This document shows positions 38,221-49,100 of a stretch of 64,000 nt of DNA, one piece after another. The stretch lies in contig DASWZN010000039.1 of the NCBI GenBank assembly GCA_036404435.1, positions 286,147-350,146 on the forward strand. Reading direction: 5' to 3'. Under the pieces are notes generated by a model. It made no database searches. It saw only the letters and a list, made by a program, of their open reading frames with translations, and had not been told where the DNA came from. Numbering within the stretch: the first letter of the stretch is position 1; every line of letters starts with the position of its first letter. The stretch is from DASWZN01 sp036404435 (GTDB lineage Bacteria; Acidobacteriota; Terriglobia; Bryobacterales; Bryobacteraceae). The translations under genes and the position numbers were made by a program.

Positions 38221-41200
38221 CTACGGCGCGAAGTACCCGTTGATGTCGATGATGACGTGCGTCGGGTCCGTCACATAAACGCTGATCGCACCGCCCGTGC
38301 CCGCCGGCACGATTGCCGCGTTTGCCGTCACGTTCCCGTTCAACGCGTTCAAGGTGGATACCAAGGGCTGAGCCGATCCCGCCGGCCACAGGGTGAGATA
38401 GGACAGCGCGCCCTGAGGCACCACGGTGACGTTCAACGCATAGGCCGCGGCCGCCGCCGGCACGTGGCAGCCGCTCGCCGGGAGCGCGAACGTGTTCGTC
38501 GTTCCGGCCCCCAGAATCGGCCCCGAGCGCGTGTCCACTGCGCGGCAGGGCGCTAATGGGTAGAACGAAAGCGCGCCCTCGCTCCCCGGCTGTCCGAAGT
38601 AACCGTTCAGGTCCAGAATCACGTCCGCCGGATCCGTGACGTACACCGAGATCGATCCGTTGCTTCCGGCCGGAACGATCGCGGCATTCGCCACCACCGT
38701 GCCGGTCCACGAATTCAGCGTCGATACCAAGGGCTGCGGCTGCCCGGTCGCCCAGGTCGTGAGATAACCGAGAAAGTCGAGATCCGGAACCGCGGTCACG
38801 TTCAGCGAATAAGCGCCGGGGTCGGCGCCGGCCGGGAACCCGCACGGGCCCGACCGAATCGGGAAGTCGCGGCTCTGGCCGGCGAGGATCGAGGGGCCGC
38901 CCAACGGGCCGGCCGGGAGGCGGGTATCGGCGACGCGGCAAGGCGTCACCGTGTAGAACGAAGATCCGCCGCCGGCAGTGAAGTAGCCGTCGATGTCCAG
39001 GATCACATCCGACTGGCCGGCGACGAACACGCTCACCGCTCCGCCCGAGCCGGCCGGCACGATGGCCGCGTTCGCTGCCAGGCTGCCGTCCGTAGAGTTC
39101 AACGTCGAGACGACCGGCTGCTCCAGGCCCGTGGGCCACAGGGTCAGGTAGGGCAGCGGCCCCGCGGGCACCGCGGTCACATTCAGCGAGTAGGCCTGCG
39201 CCGTGCTCGGAATGCCGCAGACGCCCTGCGGAATCGCAAACGAGCGCGTCGAGCCGCCCGCCAGCGTCGGACCGCCGAAGGGTCCGGCCGCGGCTCGCGT
39301 GTCCGCCACGCGGCACGGGGTCACGGGAACGAACTGCAATCCGCCCACCGAGAACCCGGTGGTGAAGGACCATACCGGAGAACTGGCAGTGCCGAGGGAA
39401 TTCTGGGCCGCGATCTCCCAGTAGTAGGTGGTTCCGCCGCTCAGCAGTCCCGGCGAGTAGCTGGTCGCGGCCGTGGTCTCGATCAGCGGCGGCGTGGGCG
39501 ACGTGCCGAAGTACACCTCGTACGAAGTGGCCCCGCTCGATCCCCAGCTTAGCACCGGCGCCGTAGAAACGCCGCCTACTCCGTTGGCCGGGGCAACCGC
39601 CACCGGCGCCGAAGGCATGCCCAGGATGGCCGCCGCGTCGCTGCCGCTGGCTCCGGCCGAGCCGCCGCCCGACACCGCGACCTGAATCCCCGCGGGCGAG
39701 GCGGCGCCCGCCGCGACGGTCACCGTCACGGTGATCGTCGCATAGTTCGAACCGGCGGCCAGCGCATCGCTGCGCGTGCAGGCGTTGCCGGAGCAGCTCC
39801 AACCCGCGCCGGACATCGAACCCAGGGTCAGTCCCGTCGAGAGATTGGCGGTCACGGTCACCGTTCCGCTGGTCGTCCCGGCTCCCGTAGCGTTGCCCAC
39901 TGTCACCGTGTAAGTCGCGTTGGTTTGACCCGGCTGGAAGAAGCCAGAGTGCGTGACGGTCACGCCCAATGCCGCGTGGGATGCCGGCGACAGAAGCCGG
40001 ATCACGTTGTTATTGGCGTCGGCGACGTACACGTTGCCCGCCGAGTCCACAGCCACGCCGGTAGGTCCGTTGAGCTGAGCGCTGGTGGCCGCGCCTCCGT
40101 CGCCCGAATAGCCGGCGCCGGCAGCGTGGTTGCCGCCCACAGTAGTGATGGTGCCGGCGGCGACGTTCACCTCGCGGATCACATTGTTCCCGCTGTCCGC
40201 AATGAACAGGTTGCCGGAGGAGTCCACCGCCACCCCCGTCGGCAGAAAGAGTTGGGCGCTGGTGGCAGCGGCGCCGTCCCCGGAATAGCCGGCGGTATTA
40301 TTGCCTGCCACCGTCGAGATGTTGCCGCTGGAGTCCACCTTGCGGATGACGTGATTGTAGGAATCCGCGATGTAGAGGTTGCCGGCGGCATCCACGGCCT
40401 CACCGGTCGGGCTGTTGAGCAGAGCGCTTGTGGCCACGCTTCCATCGCCATAATACCCGGCGTTGTATGCTCCGGCCACGGTCGCGATGATGGCTTGGGA
40501 CACCTCGCGGATCACGTTGTTGGCCAAGTCCGCGATGTAGAGATTCCCCGCGGAATCGAGCGCCAGACCGCAAGGCGAGGCGAGCTCGGCGCTGGTAGGG
40601 GCTCCCCCGTCGCCCGAATAGCTCAGCGTGCCGTTGCCCGCGAACGTCGCGATGTCGCCGGTCGCGATCGTCACCTCGCGCACCACCTGGTTGCCGGTGT
40701 CCGCAATGTAGACATTGCCCGAGGAATCCACCACCACGCCTTGCGGCAACTTGAGCAGGGCGGCCGTGGCCAGCCCGTTATCGCCCGCGTAGCCGCTCAG
40801 GCCAGTGCCGGCCACCGTCTTGATCGTTCCGTTCGGCGTCACCTCGCGCACAGTGTTCCCGAAGGTGTCCGCGATGTAGAGGTTGCCGGAGGTGTCCACC
40901 GCGACGGCTTTTGGCAGCACGAGCTGAGAGCTTGTGGCCGGACCGCCATCGCCGCGGTAGTCGTCGGCGCCATTGCCGGCCAGCGTACTGATCGTCCCGT
41001 CGGCCGCGATCTCACGGAGCCTGTAATTGTAATGGTCCGCGATGAAAACGTCGCCAGTTGTATCCGTCGCCAGGCCCCAGGGGCTCCAAAGCTGCGCGTT
41101 CGCAGCCGGACCACCGTCGCCCTTAAAGCCGGCTATGCCGTTCCCGGCGACAGTCTCTATGGTGCCGTCCGACCCCACTTTTCGGATCGCGTTGTTGCCG

Positions 41201-42090
41201 GTATCGGAGATGTAGAGGTTGCCGGCAAGATCGACCGCCACGCCGGAAGGCGCATTGAGCTGGGCGATCGTGGCCCGCTGTCCGTCGCCAAAATAGCCGG
41301 GCACGCCGCCCACGCCGGCCACGGTCGTGATGTTGCCGACCGACACCCTGCTGTTCGCGATCGGAACCAAGCGGATCGCGCTGTTGCCGGAGTCCGCGAT
41401 GTAGAGCCGGCCGGCCGCATCCACCGCGATGCCGGCGGGGTTGTTGAGCTGGGCGCTGGTCGGGGGGCCCCCGTCCCCGGAAAAGCCGCTGGTCCCGTTG
41501 CCGGCCACGGTGGCGATGACGCCGGCCGCCACTTCTCGGATTACGGAGTTCTTGGAGTCGCTGATGAAGAGATTGCCGAAACCGTCGGCCGCCACCCCTT
41601 GCGGGGAGTTGAGCTGCGCGGCCGTGGCTGGGCCTCCGTCGCCCGAATAACCCGCCGATGGGCTGCCGTTCACAACTTTGCCGGCCACGGTCGCGATTAC
41701 CCCATCCGCCGTCACCTTGCGGACCAGGTTGTTTCCCGTGTCCGCGATGTACAGAGTGCCGCTGCCGTCCACCGCCACGCCCTGCGGGAGGTTTAGCTCG
41801 GCGGCCGTGGCCGGGCCGGAATCGCCGGAATATCCCGCTCTGCCATTGCCCGCCACGCGCGTCAGGTTCCCCGAGCCGTCAACCTTGAACACCAAGTTCC
41901 CCGAGCTGAAGTACACGTTGCCGAAGACGTCCGCGGCGACCCCCACCGGCGATGCCAGACCCACGCTAGCCCCCGGAGCGGGCGTAAACGGCACCCCGCC
42001 CCCCGCCACCGTCGAAATCACGTACGTCTGCGACCACACCGTCCCGCCTGCCAGCAGAAACCCGACCCCGGCCCATGCGCTCTTTCGCAT
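38221..42090 (-). CDS. NHL-repeat secreted protein 2
   Basis: A 1289-residue protein from ATG 42090, with GGAGG nine bases upstream; a GTG-side extension to 42117 is less likely. The signal peptide is MRKSAWAGVGFLLAGGTVWS. Eleven NHL units (about 50-740) follow the pattern GYSGDGG-x-T-x-A-x-L, VAVD-x-x-GNLYIAD, IREV. Next come a DUF11-like domain (ALGVTVTHSGFFQPGQTNAT onward), an Fn3-like domain (PVAVAPANGVGGVSTAPVLS) and three tail domains, each opening CRVADTR or CRAVDTR and ending VILDIDGYF, VILDLNGYF or VIIDINGYF. No transmembrane anchor or sorting signal is seen. It is probably a secreted or surface adhesin-like propeller. Confidence 0.9.
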   Translation of the reverse strand: MRKSAWAGVGFLLAGGTVWSQTYVISTVAGGGVPFTPAPGASVGLASPVGVAADVFGNVYFSSGNLVFKVDGSGNLTRVAGNGRAGYSGDSGPATAAELNLPQGVAVDGSGTLYIADTGNNLVRKVTADGVIATVAGKVVNGSPSAGYSGDGGPATAAQLNSPQGVAADGFGNLFISDSKNSVIREVAAGVIATVAGNGTSGFSGDGGPPTSAQLNNPAGIAVDAAGRLYIADSGNSAIRLVPIANSRVSVGNITTVAGVGGVPGYFGDGQRATIAQLNAPSGVAVDLAGNLYISDTGNNAIRKVGSDGTIETVAGNGIAGFKGDGGPAANAQLWSPWGLATDTTGDVFIADHYNYRLREIAADGTISTLAGNGADDYRGDGGPATSSQLVLPKAVAVDTSGNLYIADTFGNTVREVTPNGTIKTVAGTGLSGYAGDNGLATAALLKLPQGVVVDSSGNVYIADTGNQVVREVTIATGDIATFAGNGTLSYSGDGGAPTSAELASPCGLALDSAGNLYIADLANNVIREVSQAIIATVAGAYNAGYYGDGSVATSALLNSPTGEAVDAAGNLYIADSYNHVIRKVDSSGNISTVAGNNTAGYSGDGAAATSAQLFLPTGVAVDSSGNLFIADSGNNVIREVNVAAGTITTVGGNHAAGAGYSGDGGAATSAQLNGPTGVAVDSAGNVYVADANNNVIRLLSPASHAALGVTVTHSGFFQPGQTNATYTVTVGNATGAGTTSGTVTVTANLSTGLTLGSMSGAGWSCSGNACTRSDALAAGSNYATITVTVTVAAGAASPAGIQVAVSGGGSAGASGSDAAAILGMPSAPVAVAPANGVGGVSTAPVLSWGSSGATSYEVYFGTSPTPPLIETTAATSYSPGLLSGGTTYYWEIAAQNSLGTASSPVWSFTTGFSVGGLQFVPVTPCRVADTRAAAGPFGGPTLAGGSTRSFAIPQGVCGIPSTAQAYSLNVTAVPAGPLPYLTLWPTGLEQPVVSTLNSTDGSLAANAAIVPAGSGGAVSVFVAGQSDVILDIDGYFTAGGGSSFYTVTPCRVADTRLPAGPLGGPSILAGQSRDFPIRSGPCGFPAGADPGAYSLNVTAVPDLDFLGYLTTWATGQPQPLVSTLNSWTGTVVANAAIVPAGSNGSISVYVTDPADVILDLNGYFGQPGSEGALSFYPLAPCRAVDTRSGPILGAGTTNTFALPASGCHVPAAAAAYALNVTVVPQGALSYLTLWPAGSAQPLVSTLNALNGNVTANAAIVPAGTGGAISVYVTDPTHVIIDINGYFAP

Positions 42091-42187
42091 TACGCGCTTC
42101 CTCCAGTTCGTACCCACAAATAGACTATTTTAGACGCAAGCGGCGGTCTCGATCGGTACGGCAGGATTGGCTGCCCAGCACCTGCCT

Positions 42188-45100
42188 CTACGGCGCAAAG
42201 TACCCGTTGATGTCCAGAATCACGTCCGTCTGGTTCGTCACGAACACGTTGATGGCGCCGCCCGCACCCGCCGGCACGATCGCCGCGTTCGCCACCACGC
42301 TGCCGTCAAACGAGTTCAAAGTCGAAACGAACGGCTGCGTCGATCCTGTTGGCCACGTAGTCAGATAGGATAGCACCCCATCCGGTACCACCGTGACATT
42401 CAGCGAATACGCCGCCGCCGTCGCGGGGACGGAGCAGCCGCTCGCCGGAATCGTAAACGAGCGCGTCGTTCCGGCCCCCATGGTCGGGCCGCCGAAAGGC
42501 CCCGACGCGCCCCTCGTGTCGGCAACCCGGCACGGCGTCACTGGGTAGAACGTCAGTGCGCCCGCGTTCCCCGGCGCCGCGAAGTACCCGTTCGTGTCCA
42601 GGATCACGTCGGTCGGGTCCGTGACGAACACCGAGATCGATCCATTCGTCCCCGCTGGCACGATCGCGGCGTTCGCCACCACCTTCCCGGTCCACGAATT
42701 CAGCGTCGAAACCCGCGGCTGCGCCTGCCCCGTCGGCCAGGTCGAGAGATAGCCGAGAAAGCCGACCGCCGGGTCGGGCACCACCGTGACATTCAAGGAG
42801 TACGCCTGCGAACTGGACGGAATCTGGCAGACGCTCGATGGAATCGGAAAATCGCGGGTCTGGTCCGCTCCCATGGAGGGACCGCCAAACTCACCGGTTG
42901 CGTTCCGGGTATCGGCGACGCGGCAAGGTGTGGCTGCGTAGAACGAATACGAGTTGGCGCCGCTGCCCGAGTCGAAGTAGCCGTTGATGTCCAGGATGAC
43001 ATCGGTCGCATCGGTGACATAGAAGCTCACCGCTCCGCCCGCGCCGGCCGGCACGATGGCCGCATTTGCCACCACGTCGCCGTTCCCCGAGTTCAAAGTG
43101 GAGACGAAAGGCTGCACCTGGCCGGTGGGCCACAAGGTCAGGTAGCCGAGCGGACCTTTCGGCACTACCGTCACGTTCAGAGAGTAGGCTTGAGCGGCGC
43201 CGGGAATGCCGCAGCCGCTTTGAGGAACCACAAAGGAGCGCACCAGACCGCCCCCCAGCCCTGGACCACCGAATGACCCCACCGGGCCGCGCGTGTCTGC
43301 CACGCGGCACGGGGTTACCTGAACCAACCGCAGACCGGCTACGCCGGCCGTCGTAAATGACCCCGTGGCGGAGCTGGCGGAGCCGGAAGAGTTCTGAGCC
43401 ACGATCCGCCAGTAGTACGTGGCGTCCGGGGTCAGCATCCCCGGGGCGAAGCTGGTCCCTGCTGCGTCGGCCACCAAGGGGGGCGAGGATGAGGTGCCGA
43501 AGTAGACATCGTAGGAAACCGCACCGAAAGATGAACCCCAACTCAAGACGGGTGTCAGCAAGATCCCGGTCACCCCACTCGCCGGCGAAATGAGGACCGG
43601 CGCCTGGGGCGGCGAGAGAACCACGGCCGCGCCGCCCGACACCGCTACTTGGTTTGTCACCTGCGAAGGCGCGTCCGCCGCGACGTTCACCGTCGCGGTG
43701 ATGGCCGGATAGCTCGATCCGGGACTGAGTACGTCACCGCGTGTGCAGGTGTTGTTCGAGCAGCTCCAGCCCGGGCCCGACACGGACACCAGCGTCAGAC
43801 CGGCTGAAACAAGCTCCTTCACCGTGACAGCGCCGGTGGTTGGCCCGGCTCCGGCGGCATTGCTCACCACCACCATATAGGCTGCCCCCGCCTGCCCCGG
43901 CGCGAAATAGCCCGAGTGTGTGCTGGCAACGCTCAACAGCGGACGGGTTCCCGCGGGTACCAGCAGCCGGACCGCGTTGTTGTCCGTGTCGCCGATGTAG
44001 ACGTTGCCCGCGGCGTCCACCGCCACGCCCGAGGGATTGTTGAGTTGGGCGCCGGTGGCTGGGCCTCCGTCACCCGAATAGCCGCTGGTCCCGTTCCCGG
44101 CCACTGTCGTAATCGTGCCGCGGGCGTCCACCTTGCGGACCACCTCGTTCCCGTAGTACTCGTTTCCGGGCACCTCTATGCCGGTGGAATCGGAATCGAA
44201 GTTGCCTTCGCCGATGTAGAGACTGCCTGCGGCATCCAGCGCCACGGCGTTCGGGAAGTTGAGCGCGGCCTGGGTTGCGGGGCCTCCGTCGCCCGAGTAC
44301 CCGGGGAAACCGTCGCCAGCCACCGTGGTGATCGTGCCATCCGGGGCCAGCTTGCGAATCCTGGCGTTCCACCCAACGTGATTCAGGTAAGAGCCAGGAC
44401 GGACGATCACCCAGTATGGGCCATCATCCGCAATATAGACGTTGCCGCCAGTATCCACCCCCACACTCATGGGGACCAGGTCGCTGGCGCCTTCGCTGTC
44501 AGCGCTGCCCTGGGCCAGCGTCGTGATGGTTCCGTCCGGCGCCATCTTGCGGACCGCGTAGCTGCTCGTGTCGGCGATATAGAGATCCCCTGCGGCGTCC
44601 ACCGCCACGCCGTCTGGGCTGCCGACGGATGCTACCGTCGTGATTGTGCCATCCGCCGCCACCTTGCGCACCTTCTGATTGCCTGTGTCCGCAATGTACA
44701 GGTTGCCCTGGGAGTCCAACGCCACGCCCCGAGGCGAGGCTACCTGAGCGCCGGTGGCTGGGCGGCCATCGCCCGCGTAGCCCCCAATGCCATTGCCGGC
44801 CGCCGTCGTGATTGTGCCATCTGCCGCCACCCTGCGAATTCGGCTGCTGCCGTACTCGGCGAAATAGATATTGCCGGAGGCATCCACTGTCAGCCCCCGT
44901 GGCGCTGCGAGTCGGGCGATTGTAGCCGGACCTCCATCGCCGGAATCACCGGCGGCGCCGCCGGCCACCGTTGTGATCGTGCCGTCCGGCGCTACCTTGC
45001 GCACCCTGCCGTTGCCGCTGTCCGCAATGTAGAGGCTGCCGGTACTATCTACCGCTACACCCACTGGGTCCAACGCGGCGCTTGTGGCCGGGCCCCCGTC

Positions 45101-45985
45101 GCCCGAGAAGCCGGACGCGCCGTTCCCGGCCACCGTCGTGATTGTGCCGTCGACCGCCACCTTGCGCACTCGGTAGTTGCCCGTGTCCGCAATGTAGAGG
45201 TTCCCGGAGGCGTCCACGGCAGCGCCCCAAGGATCGTTGAGTTGGGCGCTCGTGGCCGGACCTCCGTCGCCGGAATAACCGGCGGTGTAAACGCCGGCCG
45301 CCACAATCACCGTGCCGTCCGGCGCAATCTTGTAGACCACGTTAGCCACCGGGGCCGCGCCGTAGACGTTGCCGGCGGCGTCCACCGCCACGCCCCAGCC
45401 CGATCCAACGGCCACCGTCCTGATGGTGCCGTCTGGCGTCATCCGGCGAAGCGAATTATTGCCGCTATCTGCGATGTAGACGTCGCCGGCGGCGTCCATA
45501 CCTACGCCTGTGGGCGACTCGAGCTGGGCCCGAGTGGCCGGGCCTCCGTCGCCCGAGTAACCATACGTCCCATCGCCGGCCACCGTCGTGATCGTGCCAT
45601 CCGGCGTCACCTTGCGGACTCGGCTGTTGCCCGCGTCGGCGATATAGACGCTGCCGGACGCGTCCGCCGCAACGCTCCAAGCACCGCTAAGTTGGGCCCG
45701 AGTGGCCGGGCCTCCATCGCCCGAGTAGCCCGCAATCCCATTCCCCGCCACACGCGTCAGGATTCCCGAGCGGTCGATCTTGAACACGAAGTTGCTGTCG
45801 CTAAAATACACGTTACCGAGGATGTCCACCGCCGCCGCCCGCGGCCCCCCCAACCCCACGCTCAGCGCCGCCGCGGGCGTGGGCGGGATTCCGCCGCCCG
45901 CCACCGTCGTGATCAAGTACTGCTGCGCCCAGATCGTCCCGCCAACCAGCAACAGTCCCGCCGCAACCGAAACGCTCTTCCTCAC
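42188..45985 (-). CDS. NHL-repeat secreted protein 3
   Basis: A 1265-residue paralogue starting at a GTG (45985) with a GAAGGTGAGG ribosome-binding site. The signal peptide is MRKSVSVAAGLLLVGGTIWA. The propeller region has about eight canonical and three irregular units; the irregular ones lack the SGDGG element (for example PDGVAVDAAGDLYIAD), and one is interrupted by an insert (PYWVIVRPGSYLNHVGWN). It is followed by DUF11-like, Fn3-like and three CRVADTR tail domains. The last ~400 bases are nearly identical to those of gene 4. It lies 97 bases upstream of gene 2 on the same strand. Confidence 0.9.
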   Translation of the reverse strand: MRKSVSVAAGLLLVGGTIWAQQYLITTVAGGGIPPTPAAALSVGLGGPRAAAVDILGNVYFSDSNFVFKIDRSGILTRVAGNGIAGYSGDGGPATRAQLSGAWSVAADASGSVYIADAGNSRVRKVTPDGTITTVAGDGTYGYSGDGGPATRAQLESPTGVGMDAAGDVYIADSGNNSLRRMTPDGTIRTVAVGSGWGVAVDAAGNVYGAAPVANVVYKIAPDGTVIVAAGVYTAGYSGDGGPATSAQLNDPWGAAVDASGNLYIADTGNYRVRKVAVDGTITTVAGNGASGFSGDGGPATSAALDPVGVAVDSTGSLYIADSGNGRVRKVAPDGTITTVAGGAAGDSGDGGPATIARLAAPRGLTVDASGNIYFAEYGSSRIRRVAADGTITTAAGNGIGGYAGDGRPATGAQVASPRGVALDSQGNLYIADTGNQKVRKVAADGTITTVASVGSPDGVAVDAAGDLYIADTSSYAVRKMAPDGTITTLAQGSADSEGASDLVPMSVGVDTGGNVYIADDGPYWVIVRPGSYLNHVGWNARIRKLAPDGTITTVAGDGFPGYSGDGGPATQAALNFPNAVALDAAGSLYIGEGNFDSDSTGIEVPGNEYYGNEVVRKVDARGTITTVAGNGTSGYSGDGGPATGAQLNNPSGVAVDAAGNVYIGDTDNNAVRLLVPAGTRPLLSVASTHSGYFAPGQAGAAYMVVVSNAAGAGPTTGAVTVKELVSAGLTLVSVSGPGWSCSNNTCTRGDVLSPGSSYPAITATVNVAADAPSQVTNQVAVSGGAAVVLSPPQAPVLISPASGVTGILLTPVLSWGSSFGAVSYDVYFGTSSSPPLVADAAGTSFAPGMLTPDATYYWRIVAQNSSGSASSATGSFTTAGVAGLRLVQVTPCRVADTRGPVGSFGGPGLGGGLVRSFVVPQSGCGIPGAAQAYSLNVTVVPKGPLGYLTLWPTGQVQPFVSTLNSGNGDVVANAAIVPAGAGGAVSFYVTDATDVILDINGYFDSGSGANSYSFYAATPCRVADTRNATGEFGGPSMGADQTRDFPIPSSVCQIPSSSQAYSLNVTVVPDPAVGFLGYLSTWPTGQAQPRVSTLNSWTGKVVANAAIVPAGTNGSISVFVTDPTDVILDTNGYFAAPGNAGALTFYPVTPCRVADTRGASGPFGGPTMGAGTTRSFTIPASGCSVPATAAAYSLNVTVVPDGVLSYLTTWPTGSTQPFVSTLNSFDGSVVANAAIVPAGAGGAINVFVTNQTDVILDINGYFAP

Positions 45986-46059
45986 GCCTCACCTTCTCTC
46001 TTTCCGCTCGACTCAACATGATTGTAGTCGCAAGGCGTGTCGCTGGAATGCAAAACTAT

Positions 46060-46081
46060 AGACAACTTCGTCCTATTGTCT
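46060..46081. promoter_or_regulatory. Dyad upstream of NHL gene 3
   Basis: AGACAA (46060-46065) and TTGTCT (46076-46081) are perfect 6-bp arms with a 10-base spacer, about 75 bases upstream of the GTG start. This is a possible operator; no homologue was found upstream of the other NHL genes. Confidence 0.25.
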
Positions 46082-46136
46082 GAACGACGGGACGGGCGCA
46101 GCCCGCGCAGTTCTCTGACTGCTGCAACCATGCACT

Positions 46137-49100
46137 CTACGGCGCAAAGTACCCGTTGATGTCCAGAATCACGTCCGTCTGGTTCGTCACGAACACGCTG
46201 ATGGCGCCGCCCGCACCCGCCGGCACAATCGCCGCGTTCGCCACCACGCTGCCGTCAAACGAGTTCAAAGTCGAAACCAGCGGCTGCGTCGATCCCGTTG
46301 GCCACGTAGTCAGATAGAATAGCACTCCATCCGGCACCACCGTGACATTCAGCGAATATGCCGCCGCCGTGGCGGGGATCGAGCAGCCGCTCGCCGGAAT
46401 CGTAAACGAGCGCATCGTTCCCGCCCCCATGGTCGGGCCGCCGAAAGGCCCGGCGGCTCCGCGCGTATCCGCCACCCGGCACGGGGTCACCGGGTAGAAC
46501 GTCAGCGCACCCAAGCTCCCCGGCGCCGCGAAGTACCCGTTGCCGTCCAGAATCACATCCGTCGGGTCGGTGACGTACACCGAGATCGATTCGTTGGTCC
46601 CTGCCGGTACCAGCGCGGCATTCGCCACGATCTTGCCCGTATCGGAGTTCAGCGTGGAAACATTCGGCTGCGGCTGTCCCGTGGGCCATGTCGTCAGATA
46701 TCCGAGAGGGCCCTGCGGAGCCACCGTCACATTCAGCGAGTACGCTTGCACCGCAGCCGGATAGCTGCACGGACCCAAGGGAATGGGAAAATCCCTGATC
46801 TGGCCGGCCGTCATGGAAGGCCCCCCAAACTGGCCGGTCGCGTTTCGCGTATCGGCGATGCGGCACGGCGTGGCCGCGTAGAACGAATACGAGCTGGCGC
46901 CGGTGGCTGTTGCAAAGTAGCCGTTGATGTCCAGGATGACATCGGTCGCATCGGTGACGAAGACGCTCACCGCTCCGCCCGTACCGGCCGGCACGATGGC
47001 CGCATTTGCCACCACGATGCCGCCCGAGGAGTTCAACGTGGAGACGAACGGCTGAGTCTGCCCGGTAGGCCACAAGGACAGGTAGCCGAGGGGCCCTTCG
47101 GGCACCACCGTCACGTTCAGGGAGTACGCCTGAGCCGTGGCCGGAATCTGGCAAGCGCTTTGCGGGATGGCGAAGGAACGCGTAGAGTCAGCCGCCGGCG
47201 TCGGCCCTCCGAACGGGCCCGCCGCGTTCCGCGTGTCCGCCACGCGGCACGGCGTCACCGGAACGAATTCCAGGCCAGTCACCGGAGTGCCGGAGGTCGT
47301 GAAGGACCACGTCGGGGAACCCGCCGAGCCGGCGGAATTGCGCGCCACGATCTGCCAGTAGTACGTCGTGCCTCCGGTCAGCGCTCCCGGAGAGTAGCCG
47401 GTCGCCGTCGTGTTCCCTACCAGCGGCGGCGCCAACAGCGTGCCGAGGTAGACGTCGTAGGACGTAGCCCCGCTCGCCGCGTCCCAGGTCAGCATGGGCG
47501 CGTTCACGCCAGTCGCTCCGTTGGCCGGAGAAACCAGCACGGGCGCCGCCAGCGCCAACGCCCCGATCAACGTCACATCGCCGGCGCTGGACGCCGGCGA
47601 GCCGCCTCCCGATACCGCCACCTGATTCAACACCACCGAGGGCGCACCCGCCAACACGTTGACCGTCACCGTGATGGCCGGATAGCTGGAGCCAGCGGCC
47701 AGGGCATCGCCGCGGGAGCACGAGCTACCCAAGCAACTCCAACCCGTACCCGCCATCGAGACCAGCGCCAGACCGGCCGGCATCGTCTCGGTGACGGTGA
47801 CCGTGCCGGACGTTGCCCCGGCCCCGGCTGCGTTGCTCACCACCACAGAGTACGTTCCGACCGCCCCGGCGGCTCCGAACCCACCCGTGACCGCGCTGGT
47901 GACGCTCAGCAGCGCGTGAGTTCCCTCGGGCACGAGCATCCGGATCGCGTCATTCAAGTACTCGGCGGCGTAGACGTTGCCGGCGGCGTCCACGGCCAGG
48001 CCCGCCGGGAGCTCGACCTCGGCTCGGGTCGCCGCCCCGCCGTCATCCGCGTAGCCAGCCGCACCCGAGCCCGCCACGGTGGTGATGATTCCGTTCGTCA
48101 CCTTGCGGACCACGTTGTTGTCGGTGTCTCCAATGTAGAGGTTGCCGGCGCCATCCACGGCCAAGCCATAAAACAGGTTTAGGGTCGCGCTGGTCGCCGA
48201 GCCTCCATCGCCCGTGTAGCCGGCAATGGTCGGGATACCCGCTACCGTGGTGATCGTTCCGTTCGAGGCGACCTTGCGAACCGCGTAGTTGTAAGCGTCC
48301 GCAATGAAAAGATCGCCTGAGGTATCTACCGCCACCGCGACCGGTGCATTAAGCTCGGCCAGGTTGGCAGGCCCCCCGTCGCCAGAGTACCCTGCGTTGC
48401 CGTAGCCGTCGCCCGCGATCGTGGTAATAATGCCGTTCGCAGCCACCTTGCGAACCGCGTTGTTGTTAGTGTCTGCAATGTAGAGGTTTCCGGCGGTATC
48501 CACCGCTACTCCCCCCGGCCCGTCAAGCTGGGCCAGGGTGGCCTGACCTCCGTCGCCCCCGTAGTTTGCGATGCTGTCTCCGGCGACGGTCGTGATCGTC
48601 CCGCTCGTCGTCACCTTGCGAATCGCGTTGTTGCCTGTATCGGCAATGTAGAGGTTGCCGGCGGCGTCTACGGTCAGACCGTAACAGAGGTCGAGGGTGG
48701 CGCTGGTGGCCGGGCCTCCATTGCCCGTATAGCCGTAAGCCCCTGTGCCCACCACCGTGGTGATCGTTCCATTCGGCGCGACTTTGCGAATCACGTAGTT
48801 GTAAGTGTCCGCGATATACAGATTGCCGGCGCCATCGGCAGCCACAGCCCACGGCCGGTAGAGTTCGCCTTCGGTGGCCGGCCCCCCATCGCCCGCATAG
48901 CCCCAAAACCCGGCGCCGGCCACAGTCGTGATGGTGCCATTCGCCACCTTCCGGATACGGCAATTGTATTCGTCCGCAATGTAAACGTTGCCGGCCGCAT
49001 CCACCGCCACGCCCGCCGGGAGGTCCAGCGCGGCGCTCGTGGCCGGCCCCCCATCGCCGGAATAGCTCGAGGAAAGGTTGCCGGCTATCGTCGTGATGAT

